Assembly: GCF_017652985.1 (NCBI RefSeq)
Contig: NZ_JAGGDJ010000005.1
Span: 124,001 to 188,000 of the forward strand
Length of the DNA stretch: 64,000 nucleotides
Source of the DNA: Paenibacillus artemisiicola
GTDB lineage: Bacteria; Bacillota; Bacilli; Paenibacillales; Paenibacillaceae
Direction of reading: 5' to 3'
The notes under the pieces are model-generated. The model had not been told where the DNA came from, ran no database searches, and was given only the letters and a program-made list of their open reading frames with translations. This document shows positions 24,551-32,425 of the stretch, piece after piece. Every line of letters begins with the position of its first letter. Position 1 is the first letter of the stretch. The position numbers and the translations under genes are program-made.

Positions 24551-25768
24551 CTAGCGAAGCTCGATCGGAAGCTCCCGCAGTCCGCGCATCAAGATGCCCG
24601 GCCGCCATTCCAGGCCGGTGAACGACGGGCTGATCCGCAGGTTGGGCAGCCGCCGGAGCAGCGCCGTCAGCGCGATCCGCCCTTCGATGCGGGCGAGCGG
24701 CGCGCCGAGGCAGAAATGGATGCCGTTGCCGAAGGCGATATGTTTGTTTTTCTTGCGGCTCAAGTCGAGGCGGCCCGGGTCGTCGAATTGGGCGGGATCG
24801 CGGTTGGCCGCGCCGAGGCCGACCAGGATGAGATCGCCTTTGCGCACGTCCTTGCCATGCCATTCGAAATCGCGGCTGGCCCAGCGGGACGTAGCGATTT
24901 CGACCGGGCTATAGTAGCGCAGCAGCTCTTCGACGGCGGTCGCGGTCAGCGACGGATCCTGGCGCCAGAGACGCAGCTGGTCCGGGTTTTCGAGCAGCGC
25001 GAGCAGGCCGTTGCCGATCAGGTTGACCGTCGTCTCGTGTCCGGCGACGATGAGCAGCCAGATCGTGGAGACGAGCTCGTCTCCCGACAGCCGGTCCTGG
25101 TCGTCGTGCGCCTGAATGAGCAGGCTGATGAGATCGTCTCCCGGCGTTTTCCTTCGGGCGTCGATGAGCTCCTCGAGGTAGAGGCGGAACGCTTGCAAGG
25201 ACGGAAAGGCCGTCTTCAGCTTCTCGCGGTTGTTGGCCGCCTCGATGAAATCGCTCGACCAGCGCTTGAACAGAACGTAGTCGTCGTCGGGGATGCCCAG
25301 CATGCGGCTGATGACGGTAATGGGCAGCGGGAACGCGAAGTCTTCGATCGCCTCCAGCTTGCCCGTCTGCTCGATGCGGTCGATCAGGTCCTCGGCGATG
25401 CGCTGGATGTCGCTTTCCATCCGGTCGATCATCTGCGGCGTGAAGGCTTTCGACACGATGGCGCGGAGCCGGGTATGGTCCGGCGGATCGGAGGAAAGCA
25501 TCTGCTTGCTGATCAGCGCCATTTCCTTCTCGGGGATGACCGAGGCGTAGTCTTCCGGGGACAGGGACTGCAGGTTTTTCGTGATGCGTTCGTTGTCCTT
25601 GAGCGCCAGAATGGCATCGTCGTACCGCGTGGTCAGCCAGGCGCGTTGGCCGTCGGTCATGGTCAGCTCGTGCAGCGGGTCCTGGGCGCGAAGCCGGTCA
25701 TAGAGCTCGTGGGCGTGCCGTTTGAATGCGGGCGACGACACATCGAGGTTCGCGTTGGGAATCGTCAA
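24551..25768 (-). CDS. Cytochrome P450
   Basis: 405 residues, soluble bacterial P450. The I-helix AGHETTVNLIGNG holds the oxygen-activating Thr, the K-helix is EELLRY, and the haem-binding loop FGNGIHFCLGAPLAR holds the thiolate Cys (about residue 353). Such enzymes hydroxylate small lipophilic substrates with a separate ferredoxin partner, which is not encoded nearby. The closest types by pattern are CYP107/CYP109-like. The TTG at 25768 is chosen because GGAG lies 8 bp upstream and the chain then begins LTIPNANLDVSSPAF, normal for the family; the longer frame to 25993 has no ribosome site. The gap 25769-26097 holds a hairpin and otherwise nothing recognised. Confidence 0.9.
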   Translation of the reverse strand: MTIPNANLDVSSPAFKRHAHELYDRLRAQDPLHELTMTDGQRAWLTTRYDDAILALKDNERITKNLQSLSPEDYASVIPEKEMALISKQMLSSDPPDHTRLRAIVSKAFTPQMIDRMESDIQRIAEDLIDRIEQTGKLEAIEDFAFPLPITVISRMLGIPDDDYVLFKRWSSDFIEAANNREKLKTAFPSLQAFRLYLEELIDARRKTPGDDLISLLIQAHDDQDRLSGDELVSTIWLLIVAGHETTVNLIGNGLLALLENPDQLRLWRQDPSLTATAVEELLRYYSPVEIATSRWASRDFEWHGKDVRKGDLILVGLGAANRDPAQFDDPGRLDLSRKKNKHIAFGNGIHFCLGAPLARIEGRIALTALLRRLPNLRISPSFTGLEWRPGILMRGLRELPIELR

Positions 25769-25950
25769 GAACGTCACTCCAATCCATATAATTGTCGAGG
25801 CGGTCCATGTCCCTTGCCTGCCGCCTCTGATTGGTAGTGTACACCATCGCGATTGCCGCGCCCATGGGACCGAAGCCGCACGAGGCAGGCGGACACCGGC
25901 GCATCGGCCTGCAGCGGGCCTACCGCTGCGCAGGCATCGGCCGTACGCCG

Positions 25951-25975
25951 AAAAGCCGCGGAAAACTCCGCGGCT
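25951..25975 (-). terminator. Probable terminator of the Gfo/Idh operon
   Basis: AGCCGCGG-AGTTTT-CCGCGGCTTTT on the minus strand: an 8-bp perfect GC stem with a short T run, about 120 bp after the stop codon at 26098. Confidence 0.6.
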
Positions 25976-26097
25976 AGGATAGCGAGTCTGCAAGCAGGCG
26001 GCGTGAACGCCACGATGGTGCCGCGTTCACGCCGAGAAGGGGCAGCGCGAGTGCAGCGAGGATGGGGCGCTGGTGCGGCGCGGGTGAAGGACCGCGC

Positions 26098-27078
26098 TTA
26101 GCGCGCGATCTTCACCGGCTGGCGCCGCGCCGCGGATTCGTACGCGGCGAGCGCGGCGCGCACCGCCTCGAGGCCGTCCTCGCCCGTGACGGCGACCGGG
26201 CTGCCGGTTCGGACGCTGTCGACGAAGGAGGCGACGAGGCCGGCGTCCATGTCCGAGCCCCAGTTCGACCAGGACGTCTTCATTGTCGCGTCCTTATGGA
26301 CGACGATGTTTTGCTTGAACAGATCGACCTTGGATACGCCGGCGCTGCCGACGATCTCGAGCGTAACGTCGCCCCAGGTCGGAAACGATTTCGTGCGCGA
26401 CCAGGACGGATCGAGCGAAGCGATGACGCCGTTGTCGAACGCGAACGAGAGCGCGCCGCAGTCGTCGGCTTCGATCGCGTGGAAGCGGGTGGCGATTTCG
26501 GCGTACACTTCGACGATCTCCGCGCCGGGCATGATCCAGCGCATCAAGTCGACGACGTGGACGGTGTGGTCGATGACGGCGCCGCCGCCGGATTTGGCCT
26601 TGTCGACGAACCAGCCGCCCGGCATCGTGCCGCGGTTCGTGCCTTGCAGCGCGCGGATGCGGCCGAGCGCGCCGCTTTCGACCTCGCGTTTCATCGCCGC
26701 GGCCGCCGGGTGGAACCGGCAGGGGAACGCGGTCATTAAGTGTACGCCGTGCTTGCGAGCCGCGGCGACGATGGCTTCCGCGCCTTCCAGGGAATCGGCG
26801 AGCGGCTTCTCGCACAGCACGTGCTTGCCGGCTTCCGCCGCGGCGACCGCCATCTCGCGGTGGAGGGCGTTCTCGGAGCAGACGACGACGGCGTCGATAT
26901 CCGAGGCGAGCAGCTTCTCGTAGTCCCGCTCCCAGCCCGTCCCGAAATCATGAGCCGCTTGGCGGCCGCGGGCTTCTTCGGGCTCCGCGACGCCGGCGAT
27001 CTCCACGCCCAGCCGGCGCAGACCGTTGACGTAGGCGTAGACGTGCATGTGGGCGACGCCCAATATTCCGACTTTCAT
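26098..27078 (-). CDS. Gfo/Idh/MocA-family oxidoreductase (second gene of pair)
   Basis: 326 residues. The Rossmann start MKVGILGVAHMHVYAYVNGL and the family motif AGKHVLCEKPLADSLEGAEA are clear, followed by the alpha/beta C-terminal domain with FVDKAKSGGGAVIDHTVHVVDL (catalytic D-x-x-x-H type). These enzymes oxidise or reduce sugars, inositols or related polyols with NAD(P). Its ATG immediately follows the stop of the upstream gene (TAA then ATG), with AAGGAGGAGG inside the end of that gene, so the two are coupled. No transporter is linked, so substrate is open. Confidence 0.87.
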   Translation of the reverse strand: MKVGILGVAHMHVYAYVNGLRRLGVEIAGVAEPEEARGRQAAHDFGTGWERDYEKLLASDIDAVVVCSENALHREMAVAAAEAGKHVLCEKPLADSLEGAEAIVAAARKHGVHLMTAFPCRFHPAAAAMKREVESGALGRIRALQGTNRGTMPGGWFVDKAKSGGGAVIDHTVHVVDLMRWIMPGAEIVEVYAEIATRFHAIEADDCGALSFAFDNGVIASLDPSWSRTKSFPTWGDVTLEIVGSAGVSKVDLFKQNIVVHKDATMKTSWSNWGSDMDAGLVASFVDSVRTGSPVAVTGEDGLEAVRAALAAYESAARRQPVKIAR

Positions 27079-28089
27079 TTACGCCTCCTCCTTTCCGAAG
27101 CCGTCCAGCTCGACGGCGGTGCCGGTTGCGGCCGAATGCAGGCAGGCCAAGCTGATCCGCAGCGCTTCGTAGGCGTCCTCGGCGGTCACGACGGGCGCGA
27201 TGCCGTCCTCGATGCAGCGAAGGAAATGCGCGAGCTCTTCGTCGTACGGACTTGCGGCCAGCGCGCTACGCGGAACTTGCACGGCCGGGTGGTCGGCGCT
27301 CCGCGAGGCCAGCCGGGTGCGGTTCGTGACGGCGTCCTCCGAGTTGACGGAGAGGATGCCGCCGTTGCCCGCGACCTCGAGTCGGGTCGCGAAGCCTTCG
27401 GGAAACGCCCACGAGCCGTTGGCGTAGCCGATGGCGCCGCTGCGGAAGCGCAGCGTGGCGAAGGCGTGATCCGGTCCGGACGCGTCGCCGGAGGCGTGCA
27501 GCCCGCGCGCGTAGACGCGTTCGACGTCGCCGAACGTCCAGCGCAGCCAGTCGAAGTCGTGCAGCAGCAGATCCAGCAGCACGCCGCCGGATTGGGCAAA
27601 ATCGGCGTACCAGCCGTTATAGCCGCTCGGGGCGGAGCTGACGCGCTCGGCCCGGACCGTGCCGACGTCGCCGATCTCGCCGGCGCGGACCAGCTCCCGC
27701 GCTTGGGCGTACTCCGGGAAGAAGCGGACGACGTGGCCGATGTACAGGTGAACCCCGGCCGACTTGCAGGCGCCGATCATCGCCCGCGCATCCGCGAGAT
27801 TGCCGGCGATGGGCTTCTCGCAAATGACGTGCTTGCCGAGGCCGGCGGCTCGAAGCACGTATTCCTTATGCAGGGGCGTCGGCAAACAAATATCGATGAC
27901 GTCCGGTTCGGCGTCGGCCAGCAGCTCGTCCAGCGCGGCATACGCGCGCGTGCCCAGCCGCTCGGCCAATGCGGCGGCGGCGTCCGGACGCGCGTCGACG
28001 ATGCCGACCAGCTCCGCGCGCGGATTGCGCGCGTGGGCCTCGGCATGAACGGTCCCCATGGCGCCGGCTCCGATAAGTGCGATTCGCAT
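27079..28089 (-). CDS. Gfo/Idh/MocA-family oxidoreductase (first gene of pair)
   Basis: 336 residues. MRIALIGAGAMGTVHAEAH is the NAD-binding start; LGKHVICEKPIAGNLADARA is the family EKP motif; GGVLLDLLLHDFDWLRW carries the D-x-x-x-H-D-x-D catalytic region as in inositol dehydrogenases. ATG at 28089 with TAGGAGGTT 6 bp upstream. Upstream of this ribosome site lies a 390-bp array of hairpin repeats that would form the 5' leader of the mRNA. Paired Gfo/Idh genes usually act in successive steps on one sugar or inositol derivative; the compound is unknown here. Confidence 0.87.
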   Translation of the reverse strand: MRIALIGAGAMGTVHAEAHARNPRAELVGIVDARPDAAAALAERLGTRAYAALDELLADAEPDVIDICLPTPLHKEYVLRAAGLGKHVICEKPIAGNLADARAMIGACKSAGVHLYIGHVVRFFPEYAQARELVRAGEIGDVGTVRAERVSSAPSGYNGWYADFAQSGGVLLDLLLHDFDWLRWTFGDVERVYARGLHASGDASGPDHAFATLRFRSGAIGYANGSWAFPEGFATRLEVAGNGGILSVNSEDAVTNRTRLASRSADHPAVQVPRSALAASPYDEELAHFLRCIEDGIAPVVTAEDAYEALRISLACLHSAATGTAVELDGFGKEEA

Positions 28090-28105
28090 GTTGTGAACCT
28101 CCTAA

Positions 28106-28495
28106 AAGTTTTGCGGTAGTAGACGCAGCCACGGAAGTGGCAAGGTAGAGCAAAACTACTTCGAAAGCATGGACTTAAGTTTTGCGGTAATAGACGCAGC
28201 CACGGAAGTGGCAAGGTAGAGCAAAACTACTTCGAAAGCATGGACTTAAGTTTTGCGGTAATACACGCAAGTTAAAGCAAAACTACTTCGAAAGCATGGA
28301 CTTAAGTTTTGCGGTAGCAGACGCAGCCACGGAAGTGGCAAGGTAGAGCAAAACGACTTCGAAAGCATGGACTTAAGTTTTGCGGTAATACACGCAAGTT
28401 AAAGTAAAACTACTTCGAAAGCATGGACTTAAGTTTTGCGGTAGCAGACGCAGCCACGGAAGTGGCAAGGTAGAGCAAAACGACTTCGAAAGCAT
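28106..28495 (-). repeat. Array of six 71/56-bp hairpin repeats in the leader of the Gfo/Idh operon
   Basis: Units begin at 28106, 28177, 28248, 28304, 28375 and 28431, with lengths 71, 71, 56, 71, 56 and 65 (partial). Adjacent units together form a 36-nt core, GCAAAACT - loop - AGTTTTGC on the minus strand, whose loop contains AAGTCCATGCTTTCGAAGT. Five complete cores are present. The 71-bp linkers contain an extra GCCAC-TTCC-GTGGC stem; the 56-bp ones lack it. The last unit ends within a few bases of the AGGAGG site of the 27079-28089 gene. A related array lies at 59961-60140. Not CRISPR: there are no unique spacers. Confidence 0.9.
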
Positions 28496-28524
28496 AGCCG
28501 CAGAACATGATTTCACCGTGCCCC

Positions 28525-28607
28525 GGCACATTTCCTCCCGGCCGTTAAAAAATAAGACGATAATCCGCGTCCCCGACCTATCGCCATATCGGCGAAGGAA
28601 ATGTGCC
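28525..28607. repeat. 83-bp inverted-repeat element
   Basis: GGCACATTTCCT (28525-28536) and its exact complement AGGAAATGTGCC (28596-28607) bracket 59 bp that contain a further TCGCC-ATATC-GGCGA stem. It resembles a small non-autonomous element or a long operator. No target-site duplication could be recognised. Confidence 0.55.
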
Positions 28608-28649
28608 GCTCCGGCGAATTAATGCCTGATTTGCTGGGATTTTTGCGGG

Positions 28650-28678
28650 TTGACGGGTGCGAACGGGCATCGTATACT
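28650..28678 (+). promoter_or_regulatory. Strong sigma-A-type promoter facing into the 3' end of the 90-residue gene
   Basis: TTGACG (28650-28655), 17-bp spacer, TATACT (28673-28678). It reads to the right, where the next plus-strand gene starts only at 29283, so it would make an RNA antisense to the 28802-29074 gene or an unrecognised small RNA. Confidence 0.5.
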
Positions 28679-28757
28679 GCGCCTGAGTTCTCCTTTTACG
28701 GAACCCGTCGCCGTCTTCCTGCGTATAGGCTATGGCGGCCCGTGCATCGCCGCCAAC

Positions 28758-28787
28758 AAAAAAGACCCCGCCATCCGGGATGGCAGG
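28758..28787 (-). terminator. Terminator of the 90-residue gene
   Basis: On the minus strand CCCTGCCATCC-CGGATGGCGGGG is followed by TCTTTTTT, 15 bp after the stop codon. Confidence 0.88.
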
Positions 28788-28801
28788 GCCGTTCGTGGCT
28801 C

Positions 28802-29074
28802 TTAAGGACGATGCTTGGCATCGGCCGCTTTGCTCCGCTCTTGATCGACGAGCGTTTGCGCTTCCGTGATCTTCTCGGAGATGGTTAGCAGCAGCGCTTT
28901 GAATTCGGGATCGGTTGCGGACCGGATGTATTGGTCGACGGCCGCTTCTTTGCGTGTCAGCGCGTTCATGATTTCCTCCTGCCAGGCTGCGTCGCCAAGT
29001 GACTCCGCGATCGAATAGAGATCCAATTGATCGTTCAGCCACTGCCCGTACCAATGCCGTCTTGACTTGGCCAT
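28802..29074 (-). CDS. Small conserved-looking cytosolic protein, unknown function
   Basis: 90 residues, charged and helical, starting MAKSRRHWYGQWLNDQLDLY. The segment EIMNALTRKEAAVDQYIRSA and the following acidic helix suggest an all-helical fold. The ATG at 29074 has GAAGGAGAC 7 bp upstream, and a good terminator follows the stop. No family recognised. It is divergent from the hydrolase-SARP gene. Confidence 0.65.
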   Translation of the reverse strand: MAKSRRHWYGQWLNDQLDLYSIAESLGDAAWQEEIMNALTRKEAAVDQYIRSATDPEFKALLLTISEKITEAQTLVDQERSKAADAKHRP

Positions 29075-29158
29075 CGCGCATGTCTCCTTCGGGAACAATC
29101 GGGTAGAATTCGAAGCCGCGGGCCTTGCGCGGCCCCAAACATTGGAAGGCGGCCGCAA

Positions 29159-29186
29159 TTGCTTTCTCGCTTGCACAAATTATAAT
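29159..29186 (+). promoter_or_regulatory. Promoter of the hydrolase-SARP fusion gene
   Basis: TTGCTT (29159-29164), 16-bp spacer, consensus TATAAT (29181-29186). The predicted transcription start falls on the direct repeats at 29193-29214. Confidence 0.65.
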
Positions 29187-29192
29187 AAAGCT

Positions 29193-29214
29193 ACCGTTAC
29201 ATAACCGTTACATG
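29193..29214 (+). promoter_or_regulatory. Two 11-bp direct repeats, candidate operator
   Basis: ACCGTTACATA and ACCGTTACATG stand head to tail with an 11-bp period and 10 of 11 identical bases. SARP regulators bind direct repeats with this helical period, and the downstream gene encodes a SARP-type domain. The position, overlapping the predicted start of transcription, would suit negative autoregulation. Inference only. Confidence 0.5.
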
Positions 29215-29282
29215 GCCGGAGAGGCCGTGAATAGCGCATTTTAACCGAATTGGCCGCAGACGGCCGATTGGAGGTGTTCGCT

Positions 29283-30764
29283 TTGTCCGATGTCAAAGAA
29301 CCGGGACCGGTGCTCGCGTACCGGCATTCGCCGGCGAGCAGACCGGAAGCGGAAACGATCATGCTGCTGCACGGGAATGGCTTCAACAGCTCCTTGTGGG
29401 GCGGGATGGCGGAGCGGCTGAACGAATGCTTCCACGTGCTGTTCATCGACGTGCATGCCGGAGAAGCGGAATACGCGACCTGGGACCGGCTTTGCGGCGA
29501 GCTCCGCGGCCTTCTTGCGCGCCTGGACATTCGCGAGCTGCATATCGCGGGACACGCGTTCGGCGGCTCGCTCGCGGTCGCTTTCGCGGACCGTTATCCG
29601 GAGGCGGTGAAGACGCTCGTGCTGATTTCGCTCGCGGTGTTCTATCCCGCCGTCGAAGGAGAGCGGATCATTAACGCCTACCTCGGCCATATCGCGGAGC
29701 AAGGCCTGCCGACCGTCGCCCGGCGCGAATTCATACCGTTCCTGACCCTGCTCCCGGAAGGGGACGAGATGCTCGAAGCCATCTATCGCGCGTACGACCG
29801 GATCGACGAGCGGCTCTATCTTCAGCTGTTCAAGCTGCAAATGCTGGACCGCCCGATTCACGAACGGCGGAAAATCGCCTGTCCGGCGCTGCTGCTCGCG
29901 GGAGAGCAGGACAAGCTCTATTTGCCTCAGCTCCAGTCGATCACGGCCGGTTACTTCGCGAGAGGGTCGTTCCTGATCATGCCGAACGCGAGCAACGCCG
30001 TGTTTATCGACCAGCCGGAACTGACGGCTCAATGGATCCGGGACTTCGTGCTGAAGGCGTCGAATTACGTGCGGCAGTCGTCCCGGGCGACGATGGCCAG
30101 CCATATTCCGTCCATTATCCACGCGGTGATGCAAAACCTCGCGCCGGACATGCGCCCGCGCGAGTCGGCGAAGGCGCTCGAACCGGTCCTGCACGTCGCG
30201 CTGTTCCATCCGTTCGAAGTGCGGCTGAACGGGGTGCCGATCCTGGACGGCTGGGACAAGCGGTATGCCAAGACGATTATGGCGTATTTGGCCATGCATC
30301 CGTCCTGCACCCGGGAAGAGCTGTGCGACGCCCTGTTCCCCGAGCTCAGCCGGCTGACGGCGCTCAGCAATCTGCGCGTGTACCTCGGCTACCTGAAGAA
30401 GCTGCTTGAGCTCCCGGGCGGCGAATCGGTGCTGGTCACCAGCCGGACCCATATCCGGCTGAACGCGAAGATCGAATGCGACCTGCAGATCTACGGCGCG
30501 GAGCTCAGACGGATTCCGTTCATCACGGACGGCGAGTCGAAATACGCGGCGTTAAGGGCGCTGCTGCGGACCGTCGGTACGGAACCGTTCATGCAGGGCA
30601 TTTACGACCAGTGGTTCCTCGACTTCCGCACGGATATCGAAGAGCTGCTTGCGAGCCTGTCGGAATGGGCGGCGTCCTGGGAAGCGCGGATGGACCGGCC
30701 GGACTCGGCGCGCTACTTCGCCCAAATCGCGCACCGGCTTACCGACGGCGGCGATTCCTTGTAA
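29283..30764 (+). CDS. Catalytically degenerate alpha/beta-hydrolase fused to a SARP-type winged-helix regulator
   Basis: 493 residues. Residues ~8-270 form an alpha/beta-hydrolase domain (oxyanion region LLHGNGFNSSLWGGMAERL, strand 'HVLFIDVHAGE', acid region LLLAGEQDKLYLP). The nucleophile elbow reads GHAFGG, with Ala where the Ser should be, and the late loop reads NASNAVFIDQPE, with Asn where the catalytic His should be. Residues ~310-405 are an OmpR/SARP-type winged helix (LFHPFEVRLNGVPI ... REELCDALFPELSRLTALSN ... YLKKLLELPGG), followed by a short helical, BTAD-like tail. So it looks like a ligand sensor attached to a DNA-binding domain. The TTG at 29283 is chosen because TTGGAGG lies 7 bp upstream. 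Confidence 0.8.
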   Translation: MSDVKEPGPVLAYRHSPASRPEAETIMLLHGNGFNSSLWGGMAERLNECFHVLFIDVHAGEAEYATWDRLCGELRGLLARLDIRELHIAGHAFGGSLAVAFADRYPEAVKTLVLISLAVFYPAVEGERIINAYLGHIAEQGLPTVARREFIPFLTLLPEGDEMLEAIYRAYDRIDERLYLQLFKLQMLDRPIHERRKIACPALLLAGEQDKLYLPQLQSITAGYFARGSFLIMPNASNAVFIDQPELTAQWIRDFVLKASNYVRQSSRATMASHIPSIIHAVMQNLAPDMRPRESAKALEPVLHVALFHPFEVRLNGVPILDGWDKRYAKTIMAYLAMHPSCTREELCDALFPELSRLTALSNLRVYLGYLKKLLELPGGESVLVTSRTHIRLNAKIECDLQIYGAELRRIPFITDGESKYAALRALLRTVGTEPFMQGIYDQWFLDFRTDIEELLASLSEWAASWEARMDRPDSARYFAQIAHRLTDGGDSL

Positions 30765-30788
30765 ATTGCATCCAACCGGCGATCGGCG

Positions 30789-30818
30789 TTGCGGCCGGGG
30801 GCCATCCTATTCTATGAT
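30789..30818 (+). promoter_or_regulatory. Candidate promoter of the exonuclease gene
   Basis: TTGCGG (30789-30794), 18-bp spacer, TATGAT (30813-30818), 37 bp before the ATG. Confidence 0.45.
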
Positions 30819-30854
30819 AAGAGTAACTTTTGATAGAACAGGAAGGACGAACCG

Positions 30855-31715
30855 ATGAACGAAAACAAGATTCTGATCGTCGACGGGATGGCGCTGCTGT
30901 TCCGGGCGTATTTCGCCCAGTCGTACGATGCCCGCCGCATGGCCGACGGCACTCCGACGAACGCCGTTTACGGATTCCTGCAGTATTTGTTCGACGCCGT
31001 CAACCGTTTCGGGCCGACGCACGTGCTCTGCTGCTGGGACATGGGCAGCAAGACGTTCCGCACGGACATGTACGCCGGCTACAAGGCGAACCGGCCGGAG
31101 GCGCCGGGCGATCTCATTCCGCAATTTTCCTTGGTGAAAGACATCGTGGCCGCGCTCGGCATCCCGAACGTCGGGCTGGAAGGGTACGAAGCGGACGACT
31201 GCATCGGCACATTGTCGAACAGGTTGAGCGAGCTCGGTCACGTATACGTGCTGACGGGCGACCAGGACATGCTGCAGCTCATCTCGGAGCGGATTCACGT
31301 CGTCATCATGAAGAAGGGGCGCGGCAATTACGCGGTGTACGATCTCGATTTCCTGCAGACGGACAAGGGCGTTCGGCCGTTCCAGATCATCGAGATGAAG
31401 GGGCTGACCGGCGACACGAGCGATAACTATCCCGGCGTCAAGGGCATCGGCGAGAAAACCGCGCTCAAGCTGCTGCAGGAATACGAGTCGATCGACGGCA
31501 TCCTGAGCAATTTGGACGCCTTGTCCAAGAGCGTCAAGGCGAAGATCGAAGCCGACCTCGAGATGCTGCATCTTTCGCGCACGCTGGCGCGGATCAACGT
31601 CGAAGTGCCGATCGAATGCGAGCTCGAGACCTGCGCCTGGAGCGGACCGCAGGACCCGGCGCATCCGATGTTCGAGCAATACCGGCTGACCTCGCTGCTG
31701 AAGCTGATCGGCTAG
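30855..31715 (+). CDS. 5'-3' exonuclease (YpcP/ExoIX-type flap nuclease domain)
   Basis: 286 residues, equal to the N-terminal nuclease domain of DNA polymerase I without the polymerase. Metal-binding acidic residues are visible in ILIVDGMALLFRAYF, CCWDMGSKTFRTDMYAGYKANR, GYEADDCIGTLS, LTGDQDMLQL and GDTSDNYPGVKGIGEKTAL (helix-hairpin-helix). Stand-alone copies such as B. subtilis YpcP help remove RNA primers and flaps. ATG at 30855 with AGGAAGGA upstream. A terminator follows 30 bp after the stop. Confidence 0.92.
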   Translation: MNENKILIVDGMALLFRAYFAQSYDARRMADGTPTNAVYGFLQYLFDAVNRFGPTHVLCCWDMGSKTFRTDMYAGYKANRPEAPGDLIPQFSLVKDIVAALGIPNVGLEGYEADDCIGTLSNRLSELGHVYVLTGDQDMLQLISERIHVVIMKKGRGNYAVYDLDFLQTDKGVRPFQIIEMKGLTGDTSDNYPGVKGIGEKTALKLLQEYESIDGILSNLDALSKSVKAKIEADLEMLHLSRTLARINVEVPIECELETCAWSGPQDPAHPMFEQYRLTSLLKLIG

Positions 31716-31740
31716 CGGGAAGGCGTATCGGAAACCGACA

Positions 31741-31771
31741 AAAAAGGACGTCCCGCGGGACGTCCTTCTTT
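31741..31771 (+). terminator. Terminator after the exonuclease gene
   Basis: AAGGACGTCCC-GC-GGGACGTCCTT, a perfect stem with a preceding A run and following TCTTT; it may work both ways for the convergent small membrane-protein genes. Confidence 0.85.
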
Positions 31772-31905
31772 GATGGGGACTTTACCTTGATACCGGCCGC
31801 TCCGGGGGAGCGGGGGAAGCAGGATAACGCGATTTGACCGACCGCCAGCACGATGCCGGCGGCGGTCGAAGACCAGTCGGAATTTCCGCATGCGCGCCTC
31901 CGTGG

Positions 31906-32082
31906 TCAATGCAGCGCGAAGGCGAGCAGTCCGACGGCGAGCGGGCCGACCACCAGGAAGCCGAGCAGCGCCGCGGCGAGCTTCTTCATCCAGGAAGAAC
32001 CGCGCGACGCTTCGAGCCGGTCCAGCCTGTCGTTGATCCTTCGCAATTCACGCCAAATCTCTTCGTCCGATCCGTTCGGCAT
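31906..32082 (-). CDS. Small single-pass membrane protein
   Basis: 58 residues. A charged amphipathic N-terminal helix (DEEIWRELRRINDRLDRLEAS) precedes one transmembrane helix (LAAALLGFLVVGPLAVGLLAFAL) near the C-terminus. The ATG at 32082 is preferred: GAGGAGG is 6-8 bp upstream of it and would overlap the GTG at 32091. It lies 25 bp after the next upstream gene (32108-32293), so the two are probably one operon. Family not recognised. Confidence 0.6.
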   Translation of the reverse strand: MPNGSDEEIWRELRRINDRLDRLEASRGSSWMKKLAAALLGFLVVGPLAVGLLAFALH

Positions 32083-32107
32083 CTTCGTCACCTCCTCGCA
32101 AAAGCCG

Positions 32108-32293
32108 CTACAGCCTTCGGTTACGCTTCTCGTCCAAATGAATGTCGAGCGCTTCGATCGCGCGGATCAGGAGCTTGATGACGAGGTACAGCGCATAGAG
32201 CCCGAGCAGCGCCATTAATCCGTACACGATGATCAAAAACACGGGGATCGCGGATAAGAGCGAGAAGCCCGATATTCCGGTCGCAGCGTTCAT
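32108..32293 (-). CDS. Small membrane protein with one or two helices
   Basis: 61 residues. A hydrophobic core (LLSAIPVFLIIVYGLMALLGLYALYLVI, enough for one long or two short helices) is followed by a charged tail (RAIEALDIHLDEKRNRR). ATG at 32293 with AAAGGAGGAC 7 bp upstream. First gene of a probable pair with the 58-residue protein. The pattern is like the small 'hypothetical membrane protein' pairs that flank spore or envelope genes in Paenibacillaceae; no function can be named. Confidence 0.62.
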   Translation of the reverse strand: MNAATGISGFSLLSAIPVFLIIVYGLMALLGLYALYLVIKLLIRAIEALDIHLDEKRNRRL

Positions 32294-32425
32294 GACGTTA
32301 GTCCTCCTTTCGGGCGCGGAAGAGGCAGGCATCTGCCGAGGTACCTCCCGTTCCTGAACCCGTATTCTAATCTTTTCCAGTTATGGTCGTCAATCGTTTT
32401 ATGCAGCTGCCCGCGTTGCGGCGTA

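Noticed and set aside
28106-28495. CRISPR array
   Set aside because: The whole unit is repeated, with no unique spacers of constant length, and no cas genes are in the window.
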